Below, one piece after another: positions 1 to 8,317 of a stretch of DNA of 64,000 bases (position 1 is the first letter of the stretch; each line of letters opens with the position of its first letter). The notes beneath the pieces were generated by a model. That model had not been told where the DNA came from. It ran no database searches and saw only the letters and a program-made list of their open reading frames with translations. The position numbers were made by a program, and so were the translations under genes. Location: the NCBI GenBank assembly GCA_963804055.1, contig CAWDOU010000001.1, positions 186,001 through 250,000 on the forward strand. Reading direction: 5' to 3'. The DNA comes from Bog-473 sp963804055 (GTDB lineage: Bacteria > Actinomycetota > Acidimicrobiia > Acidimicrobiales > RAAP-2).

Positions 1-1
1 G

Positions 2-871
2 GACGACTTCGCGCCCCGGCTGAGCTTCTTCTTCAACGCCCACAGTGACTTCTTCGAGGAGATCGCCAAGTACAGGGCGGCACGGCGCATCTGGGCCCGC
101 TGGATGCGCGAGCGGTACGGGGCGGCGGACGGGCGCTCGTGCCAGCTGCGCTTCCACACCCAGACCGCCGGCGTGTCGCTGACAGCCCAGCAGCCCGAGG
201 TCAACCTGGTCCGCGTGGCCATCGAGGCGCTGGCAGGCGTGCTGGGTGGGACCCAGAGCTTGCACACCGACGCCTTCGACGAGGCCCTGGCGCTCCCGAC
301 CGAGCACGCCGCCCGCCTGGCCCTGCGCACCCAGCAGGTCATCGCCGAAGAGACCGGAGTCGTGCACGTGGCCGACCCGCTCGGTGGTTCCTGGTTCGTC
401 GAGGAACTGACCGACGAGCTCGAGCGTCAAGCCGAGGAGATGTTCGCGCACCTCGACGACGCAGGCTCGGGGTCGATGCTCGAAGGCGCCTTCGCGTGCA
501 TTGAGGACGGCTGGTTCGTCGGCGAGATCGCCGAGGCGGCCTACGCGTTCCAGTCAAAGATCGCCAGGGGGGAGTGGACCATGGTGGGCGTCAACGGATA
601 CGTCGAGGAAGACGGCGTCGCACCCTCCACCTTGTCCATCGGCGCCGCTGTGGAGACCGAGCAGCTGGAACGCCTGGCGGCCGTCAAGCAGGCGCGTGAC
701 GACGAGGCGGTCCGTCGCGCGCTGGCTCGCGTCGCCAAGGACGCGTCGGACCCGACGGTCAACCTGATGCCCGCACTCATTGAGGCGGCGCGCCACCACG
801 TCACCGTCGGCGAGTCGATGGGCGCGCTCGAGTCCGTGTTCGGTCTCTACACCGAGCGTCACGTCGCCTGA
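2..871 (+). CDS. Methylmalonyl-CoA mutase family protein, large (catalytic) subunit, C-terminal part
   Basis: The frame is open from base 2, so the N-terminus lies outside the window; about 289 residues are visible. They match the end of the TIM-barrel catalytic domain of B12-dependent acyl-CoA mutases: RFHTQTAGVSLT, EALAGVLGGTQS, HTDAFDEA and VADPLGGSW are family hallmarks. These enzymes rearrange acyl-CoA carbon skeletons, for example methylmalonyl-CoA/succinyl-CoA or isobutyryl-CoA/butyryl-CoA. The protein stops at VFGLYTERHVA without the fused B12-binding domain (no DxHxxG), so it is the stand-alone large-subunit type and needs a separate small subunit, which is not found downstream here. 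The exact acyl-CoA substrate cannot be told from this fragment. Confidence 0.9.
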   Translation, partial: DDFAPRLSFFFNAHSDFFEEIAKYRAARRIWARWMRERYGAADGRSCQLRFHTQTAGVSLTAQQPEVNLVRVAIEALAGVLGGTQSLHTDAFDEALALPTEHAARLALRTQQVIAEETGVVHVADPLGGSWFVEELTDELERQAEEMFAHLDDAGSGSMLEGAFACIEDGWFVGEIAEAAYAFQSKIARGEWTMVGVNGYVEEDGVAPSTLSIGAAVETEQLERLAAVKQARDDEAVRRALARVAKDASDPTVNLMPALIEAARHHVTVGESMGALESVFGLYTERHVA

Positions 872-972
872 CCGCACCAGCTCCCCGAGGGCCATGCGAG
901 ACGTTTCAGGTGAGAGTGACGCGGGGTGGCGTCCTGCGGAATGCATGCTGATTCTCAACCCTGTAGAGTGAA

Positions 973-997
973 ATTCTCACCGGTGAGCAGGGAGAAT
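973..997. promoter_or_regulatory. Palindromic site upstream of the carboxymuconolactone decarboxylase-like gene
   Basis: A perfect 10-bp palindrome TCACCGGTGA (977-986) lies inside a wider inverted repeat ATTCTC (973-978) / GAGAAT (992-997), just before the ribosome-binding site (GGAGGAGG around 1008) of the gene starting at 1020. A further ATTCTCA occurs near 951. The position fits an operator, but no regulator gene is adjacent, so its binder is unknown. Confidence 0.35.
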
Positions 998-1019
998 GCC
1001 CCGGACGGAGGAGGGCAGC

Positions 1020-1407
1020 GTGGGTGAAGACGAGAAGTTCGAGGCGTCCCGGGCGATGCGCCGGGCGATGCTGGGCTCCCGACTACGTCGATCCCCAGAC
1101 GTCGGATCCAAACCCGGTCCTGCGGGAGTTCTCGGACTACCTGACGTCGATGGCCTGGGGGGTCTGGACCCGCGGTGGCCCGTTGAGCACCCGCGATCGG
1201 AGCCTCGTGGTGCTGGCGATGACCGCGGCACTCGGGCGCATGGACGAGTTCCGCCTGCATGTCAGCGCGCGCTCGCGCACCGGGGTCACCGACGACGAGC
1301 TCGACGAGCTGCTCTTCCAGATCGCGGCCTACTGCGGCGCCCCCGCTGGCGTGTCCGCCCGGCGGTCGGTCCTGGCCGTGCGCACCGAAGAGCAGAACGA
1401 GGAGTGA
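1020..1407 (+). CDS. Carboxymuconolactone decarboxylase (CMD) family protein, with an apparent frameshift
   Basis: A GTG start at 1020 follows a good Shine-Dalgarno (GGAGGAGG). It encodes VGEDEKFEASRAMRRAMLGS; the frame must then shift by one base at the CCC run 1078-1080 to continue as DYVDPQTSDPNPVLREFSDY to the stop at 1407. One extra C at 1080 explains it. The joined product of about 128 residues has the usual length of CMD/AhpD-fold proteins, with core LSTRDRSLVVLAMTAALGR and an HVSARSRTGVTDDEL segment. The gene ends 2 bp before the next start, so they are probably co-transcribed. The family includes 4-carboxymuconolactone decarboxylase, but the substrate is not predictable. An assembly indel is as likely as a real mutation. 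Confidence 0.75.
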
Positions 1408-1409
1408 CG

Positions 1410-2261
1410 ATGGCGCCGATCGGCTTCGTCGGCCTCGGCAACATGGGCAGTGTCCTGGCCGCAAACCTCGTCGAGACGGGCCATGACGTGGTTACGCACG
1501 ACGCCGCCGGACCGGGGCGCAACCCGGTTGGGGCCGAGTTCGCCGCCACCGTGGCCGATGTCGCCGGACGAGCGGACGTGGTCATCTTGAGCCTGCCGGA
1601 CGGGTCTGCCTCCGAGCAGGTCACCCGAGCCATCGCTGCGACACCACGACGGCGGGTCACCCACGTGGTGGACACGTCGACCATCGGCGTGGCGGCCGCC
1701 CAGGCCATCGACGGGCTCCTCGAGTCCGCCGGCCTCTCCTATGTCGACGCGCCGGTGTCCGGCGGCATCGCAGGGGCGCGGTCACGCACGCTGTCGGTCA
1801 TGTACGCCGGTGGCGACGCCGCCTGTGAGACGGTCGAGCCCGCCCTGGCAGGGTTGAGCGATCGGCGCCGACGGGTTGGTGACCGGCCGGGCATGGCGCA
1901 GGCGCTGAAGCTGGCCAACAACTTCCTCTCCGCCACGGCGCTGGCGGCCACCAGCGAGGCCGTCGCGTTCGGCCTGTCGGTCGGACTCGACATGGCGACC
2001 ATGCTGGAGGTCATCGACTCGTCGAGCGGGCAGAGCGCGGCTACCAGCGACAAGTTCCCGCACCATGTGGTGACGGGTCGCTATGCAGCCGGGTTCGCCA
2101 ACTCGCTCATGGCCAAGGACATGCGGCTCTACATCGGGGCGGTGGAGGCGCAGGGCGCGCCGTCGGTGCTCGGAAGCGTGACAGCGTCCGTGTGGGAGCG
2201 CTTCGCCGCCGAGGAGCCCGGGGCCGACTTCACCCGGATCTACCCCTTCGTGGCGGGATGA
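1410..2261 (+). CDS. Beta-hydroxyacid dehydrogenase (3-hydroxyisobutyrate / 6-phosphogluconate dehydrogenase-like)
   Basis: A 283-residue NAD(P)-dependent oxidoreductase. The N-terminus carries a Rossmann signature (GFVGLGNMGS, residues about 5-14). The substrate-binding signature is DAPVSGGIAGA, and the second domain has the catalytic-lysine motif in GMAQALKLANNF. This is the order of the 3-hydroxyisobutyrate dehydrogenase family, which oxidises beta-hydroxyacids to semialdehydes; length is typical (about 290). The ATG at 1410 lies 2 bp after the CMD-family stop. An open frame extends upstream to 996, but that part belongs to the CMD gene in its pre-shift frame, so the start was placed at 1410. 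The true substrate is unknown. Confidence 0.85.
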   Translation: MAPIGFVGLGNMGSVLAANLVETGHDVVTHDAAGPGRNPVGAEFAATVADVAGRADVVILSLPDGSASEQVTRAIAATPRRRVTHVVDTSTIGVAAAQAIDGLLESAGLSYVDAPVSGGIAGARSRTLSVMYAGGDAACETVEPALAGLSDRRRRVGDRPGMAQALKLANNFLSATALAATSEAVAFGLSVGLDMATMLEVIDSSSGQSAATSDKFPHHVVTGRYAAGFANSLMAKDMRLYIGAVEAQGAPSVLGSVTASVWERFAAEEPGADFTRIYPFVAG

Positions 2262-2363
2262 TGGCGTGTTTCCGGAGGTCCCAGCAGGCGGATCGACGGC
2301 TGCCTCGCGTAGCCTCCGTCCGATCGACGACCAACGTTCTGTCCGTACGTGGAAGGAGTACCG

Positions 2364-2555
2364 ATGCGAGTTGTAGTTGATTTCGATCTGTGCGAGAGCA
2401 ACGCGCTCTGCATGGGCCTGGCCCCCGAGGTGTTCGAGGTGCGGGACGACGATCTCCTCTACGTCCTCGACGAGAACCCTCCCGAGGAGCTGCGCGAGAA
2501 GATCCAGGCCGCCGTGCGCACCTGCCCCAAGAACGCCATTTCCATCGAGGACTGA
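2364..2555 (+). CDS. Small [3Fe-4S]-type ferredoxin
   Basis: A 63-residue ferredoxin with the cysteine pattern of the short actinobacterial type that feeds electrons to cytochromes P450: CESNALC (C-x5-C) near residue 10 and a later CPKNAI. This spacing usually binds a [3Fe-4S] cluster. The start at 2364 was chosen over an in-frame ATG at 2349 because GGAAGGAG sits just ahead of it and MRVVVDFDLC is the normal beginning. No P450 gene is adjacent; the nearest is at 52077, which has its own ferredoxin. It may therefore serve a distant P450. Confidence 0.85.
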   Translation: MRVVVDFDLCESNALCMGLAPEVFEVRDDDLLYVLDENPPEELREKIQAAVRTCPKNAISIED

Positions 2556-2634
2556 TTACATGAGGCCGGTCGGCCGAGGACTTACATGAGGCGAACCCCC
2601 AGTCCCCGGCCTGTCCGACCTGTCCCCCCGGACC

Positions 2635-2662
2635 GCTATCCCTGGACTGCTATCCCTGGACT
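2635..2662. repeat. 14-bp tandem duplication over the stop codon of the substrate-binding protein gene
   Basis: GCTATCCCTGGACT occurs twice head to tail (2635-2648 and 2649-2662). The second copy contains the last codons and stop of the minus-strand gene ending at 2650. Nearby, TTACATGAGGC is repeated at 2556-2566 and 2582-2592. These look like small slippage duplications in the convergent intergenic gap. Confidence 0.6.
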
Positions 2663-3909
2663 GTGGTGGTGCCCGGGATGTCCGTGCCGCACCAGGGCTG
2701 GCTCGACACGGCCACGAAGCCACTCGTCTCGGCCTTCATGTACCAGCCACACGACTTCGGCAGGTCCTTCCCGAAGTCATTCGTGTAGTTGATGCTCTCG
2801 GGGAGCAACCCGTTGCCGTTGTAGCTCTTGATGCTGCGCAGCGCCTTGATGACGTCGGCGTGTGACGCGGTCGGTCCGGCCATCTGGAGGCCCTTGATCA
2901 TGAGGTCGGCCCCGAGCCATGACTCGTACTGGCTGAAGGAGGGGAACTCGTTCCCGGTGAAGTGGGCGTACTTGTCCAGCGCCGCCTTCATCTGCTCGGT
3001 GCCGGCGTTGGGCAGGGAGAAGGGGCGGAATTCCGTCTCGAAGTAGCCACCCTGCACGGCCTTCCAGGCGGGGGTACCGATGACCTGGGAGTCGTAGCCG
3101 GTCGGGAACACCATGACCTTGGGCTTGACGCCCTGCTGCTGCAGTGCTGTGGCCAGCGCGTCGTTCGAGTTGTCGTCCAGGCCGGCGTAGAAGGCGTTGC
3201 AGCCGGCCTTCTTGGCGGTCAGCGCCGGTGTGGTCATGGCCACCGAGCCGAATCCGATGGACGTGTCGAGCACGCCCGACTTGCCTCCCGCGTGAATGAA
3301 GGACTCGTTGGTCCCGACGGCCGACCGGCTCGACGACGGCGAGATCTGGTAGCCGTACGAGCACACGACCGTGCCCCCGTGCGCCTTCATGAAGGCACCG
3401 ATGGACGTGTTCACCGGGTACTTGATGTCGACGCTCCCCACGTCGGAGGCGAACATGTTCGTGAATCCAGGGGTGCCCCACTCCGGCCCGTCGAAGAAGC
3501 CACCGGTGACGGGCATGCCCGCCTGCTGCGGGTACTTGTCGGCCAGGAAGAACAGAGGGCTGGTCGACACGATGCCCGCCGGGTTCTTCGAGATTGCGTC
3601 CTGGACGGCGGTTGCGATCTCGGTGGGGCTGGTCTGGTCGTCGAGGACCACGCCGTCGATCTTGTGACCGTCGATGCCGCCCTCCGCGTTCTGCAGGGCG
3701 ATCCGGGCGTTGAAACCGGCCGGCGCGTTGCTGAACTCCGATGCCCCCTCGCCGGTGAGCGAGGTGATCATCACGAGGGTGATGGGCGAGCCTGAGGCCG
3801 CCGCACCCGCCACCGCGCCCCCCGCGAGACTCGTGACCCCGACCCCGGCGGCGAATGCCAGTGCTGCGAGCCCCAACCTGCCTCTGTGCCTGCCCATCGC
3901 ATTCGTCAT
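2650..3909 (-). CDS. ABC transporter substrate-binding protein (Leu/Ile/Val-binding, periplasmic-binding type 1)
   Basis: A 419-residue exported protein. The N-terminus MTNAMGRHRGRLGLAAL leads into a hydrophobic stretch ending AGGAVAGAAASGSP, a signal peptide. The mature part begins ITLVMITSLTGEGASEF, and NAEGGIDGHKIDGVVLDD is the standard lobe-1 signature of Liv-type receptors. The start at 3909 is preceded by GGGGAGGAAATC; an upstream in-frame start at 3963 is rejected. These proteins bind amino acids, amides or aromatic and short-chain acids and hand them to a LivHMGF permease. No permease is adjacent; a complete set lies at 34897-38455 with its own receptor, so this one is an orphan or shares that permease. 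Confidence 0.88.
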   Translation of the reverse strand: MTNAMGRHRGRLGLAALAFAAGVGVTSLAGGAVAGAAASGSPITLVMITSLTGEGASEFSNAPAGFNARIALQNAEGGIDGHKIDGVVLDDQTSPTEIATAVQDAISKNPAGIVSTSPLFFLADKYPQQAGMPVTGGFFDGPEWGTPGFTNMFASDVGSVDIKYPVNTSIGAFMKAHGGTVVCSYGYQISPSSSRSAVGTNESFIHAGGKSGVLDTSIGFGSVAMTTPALTAKKAGCNAFYAGLDDNSNDALATALQQQGVKPKVMVFPTGYDSQVIGTPAWKAVQGGYFETEFRPFSLPNAGTEQMKAALDKYAHFTGNEFPSFSQYESWLGADLMIKGLQMAGPTASHADVIKALRSIKSYNGNGLLPESINYTNDFGKDLPKSCGWYMKAETSGFVAVSSQPWCGTDIPGTTTVQG

Positions 3910-3988
3910 TGCTGATTTCCTCCCCAAAGATTGCAACCCGATGACAATTCGGTCCCTAGGCATACACGCCCGGCGGGAGCGGTGCAGG

Positions 3989-4708
3989 TCAGGCGCCTGC
4001 GACCTGGACTAACGCGCGTGTCACCTTCTCGGGCTCGGTGATCATCAGGTCGTGTCCGGTGTCGATGTCCCACAACCGGCCCTCGGCACGCGCCCGGGCC
4101 AGGAGGTCCTTGTCGCGGGTGGCCAGCGTCGACGTGCAGACGATGTGGTACTGCGGAATGGCCCACAGGGTGTCTTCGTTGGCCAGTTCGAGCGGCTGCT
4201 CGAAGCATCGCCAGGGGTGCGGGGTGAGGCGCTCGGCCATCCAGGCCAGGTCGTCGGGGTCGGTGACGCCGTAGAGCAGGCCGGCGTCCGGGGCCGGCAG
4301 GAGGACCAGTTCAATGCCGTCCCGGATTTCGCCGAAAGGGCGGACCGCGTTGATGACGGGCCCGGCGACGTCTTCGAGCGACTGCCCGTTGACAGGGTTG
4401 GCGGCATCGAGGAAGACCAGGCGCCCGACGCGCTCGGGGACCCGGTCGGCCGTGCCCGTGATCACCATCCCGCCGTAGCTGTGGCCGACGAGGATGACAT
4501 CGCGCAGGTCCTCGAACTCCAGCACGGCCGCAATGTCCTCAATGTGGCGAGACAGGTCGACGTCGGCGTTCAGCAGGTGGGCCCGTTCGCCCAGCCCCGT
4601 CATGGTCGGCGCGTAGACGACGTGGCCCTGCGCCTGCAGGAGGCGGGCCACCCGCTGATAGCACCAGCCGCCGTGGCCGCCACCGTGTACGAGCACGTAC
4701 GTCGCCAT
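3989..4708 (-). CDS. Alpha/beta hydrolase (esterase / hydroxynitrile-lyase-like)
   Basis: A 239-residue single-domain alpha/beta hydrolase. It starts MATYVLVHGGGHGGWCY (oxyanion HGGG/HGGW region), has the nucleophile elbow GHSYGG near residue 80, and a late catalytic-His region DIDTGHDLMITEPEKV. The pattern resembles the plant esterase/salicylate-esterase/hydroxynitrile-lyase group, whose bacterial members are mostly unassigned esterases. The ATG at 4708 follows GAGGAGG on the minus strand. It is divergent from the GH2 gene at 4850, so both may be affected by the LacI-type operator at 4810. An open frame continues far upstream on this strand but only as antisense of the GH2 gene. Confidence 0.88.
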   Translation of the reverse strand: MATYVLVHGGGHGGWCYQRVARLLQAQGHVVYAPTMTGLGERAHLLNADVDLSRHIEDIAAVLEFEDLRDVILVGHSYGGMVITGTADRVPERVGRLVFLDAANPVNGQSLEDVAGPVINAVRPFGEIRDGIELVLLPAPDAGLLYGVTDPDDLAWMAERLTPHPWRCFEQPLELANEDTLWAIPQYHIVCTSTLATRDKDLLARARAEGRLWDIDTGHDLMITEPEKVTRALVQVAGA

Positions 4709-4809
4709 CACCACCTCCTCCGCTGCGCCTCCGGGTCGGCGCGGTGGGAGGCAAGGTAACACCCCTCGTCCCGCCGGATCGGCCCGGTGCCGAGAGGGCC
4801 CGGCGGTCA

Positions 4810-4823
4810 TGGTAGCGATAACA
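4810..4823. promoter_or_regulatory. Putative LacI-family operator upstream of the GH2/galT operon
   Basis: TGGTAGCGATAACA is an imperfect 14-bp palindrome (10 of 14 positions symmetric) with the central CG typical of LacI-family sites. It lies 26 bp before the GH2 start. A very similar, more symmetric site is at 22892-22905 upstream of xylA, so one LacI regulator may control both modules. Confidence 0.5.
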
Positions 4824-4849
4824 TCCCTGGTGGAATAGGATGTCCTGCC

Positions 4850-7306
4850 ATGCGCCGGATCCCGTTCAACGATGCCTGGACCGTCGGGAGCACCTCCAAT
4901 TCCTTTGCGGAGCTGATCGCGGGGTCGGGGTCTGAGCCGGCGCAGGTGACCCTGCCCCACGACGCCATGATCGGGAACGAGCGCTCGCCTACCGGGCGCG
5001 CCGCGACGGCCTATTTCCCGAGCGGGAACTGGGCCTATTCGAAGTCGTTCGAGGTCGAGTCCGAGGACCGGGGGGGCGCGGTCTTCTTGGAGTTCGAGGG
5101 CGTCTACCGCGATGTGCGGGTGCGGGTGAACGACACACTGGTGGCGCACCGCCCGGGTGGCTATTCGGGCTTCACGGCGCAGATCGACCACGTGCTGCGC
5201 TTCGGCGAGCGCAACGAGGTGAAGGTCGAGGCGCGGGCCCACGACGACAGCCGGTGGTATACGGGTGGCGGCATCTACCGCAGCGTCTGGCTGCTGCAGG
5301 GGGAGCGCGTCCACCTGGTCCCGGGCGGACTGCGGGTGCTGGCACCCGAGATCGATGACGACGTGGCGACCCTGGCCGTCAGCGCCGAGGTGCGGAACCA
5401 GTCCACCGCATCTTCGAGCGCCGTGCTGCGACTCGAGGTGCTCGACGCAGAGGACACGGTCGTGGCGGGGTCCGAGGCGCCGGTCACCACCGTGCCGGGC
5501 GATGTCCTGGTTGCCCGACAGCGGCTCTGTGTGCGGGTGCCGCACCGGTGGGGCCCCGACGACCCGTACCTCTACCGGTGCCGGGCGACGCTGCGCGACG
5601 GCGAAAAGGTGCTCGATGAGGAGTGGGCGACGTTCGGGATCCGCTCGCTCACCGCCGACCCGGTGCGGGGATTGCGTCTCAACGGCGAACCCGTCTTCCT
5701 CCGGGGCGCCTGCGTCCACCACGACAACGGGCCCCTCGGGGCGGCGACGATTGCCCGAGCCGAGGAACGTCGGGTCGAGCTCCTCAAGGAGGCCGGCTTC
5801 AACGCCATCAGGAGCGCGCACAACCCTCTGAGCCGGCCGATGCTCGACGCGTGCGACCGACTCGGCGTGCTCGTGATGGACGAGGCCTTCGACATGTGGA
5901 CGCAGCCGAAGAGCGAGCACGACTACGCCCTGCGGTTCCCCGACTGGTGGGAGGCGGACGTGGAAGCCATGGTCCGCAAGGACGTCAACCATCCGAGCGT
6001 GATCCTCTACAGCATCGGCAACGAGATCCCCGAGGCGGGGACACCCATGGGCGCCCGCGTCGGACGCGCACTGGCGGAGAAGGTCCGCGCGCTCGACCCC
6101 ACGCGTTTCGTCACCGAAGCGGTCAGTGGCCTCCTGGTCGGCGGCGCCGCGCTGTTCGCGCAGCTGGCCGAGGGCCGGACGAGGGAAGCCGACGAGCCGG
6201 ACGAGGGGACGGGTGTGAACACCGCCATGACCCAGATCGCGGATCGCCTCAACGACCTCATGAACTCGCCCATCGTGGCCGAGAACTCGGCCCAGACCGC
6301 CTCCTATCTCGACGTGGTCGGGTACAACTACATGGAGACGCGGTTGGCCACCGACGGCGAGCTCTACCCGAACCGGGTGATCGTCGGCAGCGAGACGCAC
6401 CCATCCGCCATCGACAGGGGCTGGGCCGCGGTGCGCCGTCACCCGCACGTGATCGGTGACTTCACCTGGACCGGTTGGGACTATCTCGGGGAGGCGGGCA
6501 TCGGGCGCACTGTCTACGGCTCCGCAGGTGGCACGTCCGGCATCGGCGGTTTCCACGGCGAGTACCCGTGGCGGACGGCCTGGTGCGGCGACATCGACAT
6601 CACCGGTCACCGCCGGCCCCAGTCGTACTACCGCGAGATCGTCTTCGGGTTGCGCACGGATCCCTACGTCGCGGTGCTGCGGCCCGAACACCACGGCGCG
6701 GTTGCCGCCGGGACGCCGTGGTCGTGGACCGACGTCGTCTCCAGCTGGAGCTGGCCCGGTCACGCAGGGGCGCCGGTCACGGTCGAGGTCTACGCCGACG
6801 CCGACGAGATCGAGCTGTTCGTCAACGGGATCTCCGCCGGCCGCCAGCCGAGCGGCTCGGCACAGCGCTACCGCTCCGCCTTCGAGACCACCTACGAACC
6901 AGGTCTGCTGGAGGCCGTCGCCTGGCGCGACGGCGCCGAGATCGGCCGCATGGCCATCCGCTCCGCGACGGAGCCCGTCCTCCTGCAGGCCGCCGCCGAC
7001 CGGACGGTCATTGCCGCCGATCCCGGGGATCTGGCCTTCGTGACGCTGCAGCTGGTCGACGAGGACGGCGTGCTGCATGTGACGCGTGATCGCCCGGTCG
7101 AGGTCGAGGTCGACGGGCCCGGTGTGCTCCAGGCCCTGGGCAGCGCCAACCCCTGCACGGAGGAGGGCTTCAGCGGGCCGCACTGCACCACGTTCGGCGG
7201 TCGGGCTCTCGCCGTCGTCCGGCCGACCGGCGCGGGCAGGATCACGCTCCGGGCCAGGGCCGACGGCTGCTTGCCCGAGCAGGTCGAGATCGATGCGCGT
7301 TCTTGA
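4850..7306 (+). CDS. Glycoside hydrolase family 2 (beta-galactosidase-like), probably intracellular
   Basis: An 818-residue GH2 enzyme with no signal peptide. Order: sugar-binding jelly roll (about 1-170, with WYTGGGIYRSVWL), Ig-like domain (to about 290), TIM barrel with FLRGACVHHDNGPLG and RSAHNPLS, acid/base Glu in SIGNEIPEAG, and a probable nucleophile Glu in VIVGSETHPS. C-terminal beta domains follow, of the layout seen in GH2 proteins carrying DUF4982-type modules (VEVYADADEIELFVNG). Such proteins cleave terminal beta-galactosides, some related ones beta-mannosides or arabinosides. Start at 4850 after GGAATAGGA. It heads a four-gene operon with galT-like, IMPase-like and sugar-kinase genes, supporting galactose or a galactose-like pentose as the released sugar. 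Confidence 0.88.
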   Translation: MRRIPFNDAWTVGSTSNSFAELIAGSGSEPAQVTLPHDAMIGNERSPTGRAATAYFPSGNWAYSKSFEVESEDRGGAVFLEFEGVYRDVRVRVNDTLVAHRPGGYSGFTAQIDHVLRFGERNEVKVEARAHDDSRWYTGGGIYRSVWLLQGERVHLVPGGLRVLAPEIDDDVATLAVSAEVRNQSTASSSAVLRLEVLDAEDTVVAGSEAPVTTVPGDVLVARQRLCVRVPHRWGPDDPYLYRCRATLRDGEKVLDEEWATFGIRSLTADPVRGLRLNGEPVFLRGACVHHDNGPLGAATIARAEERRVELLKEAGFNAIRSAHNPLSRPMLDACDRLGVLVMDEAFDMWTQPKSEHDYALRFPDWWEADVEAMVRKDVNHPSVILYSIGNEIPEAGTPMGARVGRALAEKVRALDPTRFVTEAVSGLLVGGAALFAQLAEGRTREADEPDEGTGVNTAMTQIADRLNDLMNSPIVAENSAQTASYLDVVGYNYMETRLATDGELYPNRVIVGSETHPSAIDRGWAAVRRHPHVIGDFTWTGWDYLGEAGIGRTVYGSAGGTSGIGGFHGEYPWRTAWCGDIDITGHRRPQSYYREIVFGLRTDPYVAVLRPEHHGAVAAGTPWSWTDVVSSWSWPGHAGAPVTVEVYADADEIELFVNGISAGRQPSGSAQRYRSAFETTYEPGLLEAVAWRDGAEIGRMAIRSATEPVLLQAAADRTVIAADPGDLAFVTLQLVDEDGVLHVTRDRPVEVEVDGPGVLQALGSANPCTEEGFSGPHCTTFGGRALAVVRPTGAGRITLRARADGCLPEQVEIDARS

Positions 7307-7324
7307 ACCGCGTCAGGTCGTGCG

Positions 7325-8317
7325 GTGACCTGGGAGCTGCGCTGGCACCCGTTCCGGGGCCAGTGGGTCCTCTTCACCTCCCACCGGGACGCCCGTCCGT
7401 GGATCGGAGAGATCGTCGCCCCAGACGAGCCGCCAGTCCCCGAGGACAACGCGCTGGCGCCTCTCGGCCGGCGCCTGCACGGCACGAATCCGGACTACCG
7501 GGGCGTCTACGTCTTCACCAACGACCTCCCGGTCTTCTCACCGGACGCGCCGGCACCGGGCCACGACGACGTGGACGACGACGTGTACCGGACGCGGCGT
7601 GCGCTCGGCACCGCCGAGGTGGTCTGTTACCACGACGACCCCCATCGCTCCATGGGCGACCTCACGGACGACGAGATGACGTCGATCGTCACCACCTGGC
7701 GCGCCCGCACGCAGGTCTTGCAGGGGCAGGACGGCGTGGCGCACGTGCTGATCTTCGAGAACCGCGGCGCTGCGGTCGGCACGTCGAATCCGCATCCGCA
7801 CTGTCAGATCTACGCGGGCTCCATGGTCTACGCCACCATGGCCCGCGAGGCGGAGGTGGCTGGCGAGCACCAGCGCCGAACGGGGCGCCAACTGTTGGCC
7901 GAGGTCATCGAGCGCGAGGTGGACGGGCCCCGTGTCGTCAGCGAGGGCGATCACTTCTTCGCCTGCGTCCCCTGGTTCGCGCAGTATGCCTACGAGGTGC
8001 TCATCCTGCCCCGGCGCCCGGTCGCATCCCTGGTCGACCTGGACGAGAGCCAGTGCCGCTCGCTGGCGCTCGTGCTGCGCGACGTGGTGCGGCGCTACGA
8101 CGCACTGTGGGGCTTCCGGCTGCCCTATGTCCTGGCGGTGCACCAGGCGCCCGTCGGTGACCACCCGCACTATCCGTTCCACCTGGAGCTGCACCCGCCG
8201 CTGCGCGCGCCGGGCCTGCGCAAGTACCTGGCCGGCCCCGAGGTGGGCGGTGGGTCGATGACCAACGAGTCGGACCCCGATCAGAAGGCGGGGGAGCTCC
8301 GTGCCGCCGTCGGCTGA
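7325..8317 (+). CDS. galT: Galactose-1-phosphate uridylyltransferase (GalT-like)
   Basis: A 330-residue HIT-superfamily nucleotidyltransferase of GalT type. It would transfer UMP from UDP-glucose to galactose-1-phosphate through a uridylyl-histidine. The active-site signature NPHPHCQ is present, with HPHCQ at residues 157-161, and the C-terminal HPHYPFHLELHPP matches the second conserved His-rich strand. The GTG start at 7325 is 18 bp after the GH2 stop; the last 17 bases overlap the next gene. Length is close to other actinobacterial GalTs. The neighbouring kinase resembles L-arabinokinase, so the natural substrate may be another sugar-1-phosphate. No galE lies in this operon. Confidence 0.88.
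   Translation: MTWELRWHPFRGQWVLFTSHRDARPWIGEIVAPDEPPVPEDNALAPLGRRLHGTNPDYRGVYVFTNDLPVFSPDAPAPGHDDVDDDVYRTRRALGTAEVVCYHDDPHRSMGDLTDDEMTSIVTTWRARTQVLQGQDGVAHVLIFENRGAAVGTSNPHPHCQIYAGSMVYATMAREAEVAGEHQRRTGRQLLAEVIEREVDGPRVVSEGDHFFACVPWFAQYAYEVLILPRRPVASLVDLDESQCRSLALVLRDVVRRYDALWGFRLPYVLAVHQAPVGDHPHYPFHLELHPPLRAPGLRKYLAGPEVGGGSMTNESDPDQKAGELRAAVG

Noticed and set aside
4709..7183. A very long open frame on the minus strand across the GH2 gene
   Set aside because: It is the shadow of the GH2 gene: high third-position GC on the plus strand leaves the antisense frame free of stops. Its amino-acid content (Arg, His, Asp, Val) fits no domain. Only its last part, downstream of 4708, is a real hydrolase gene.
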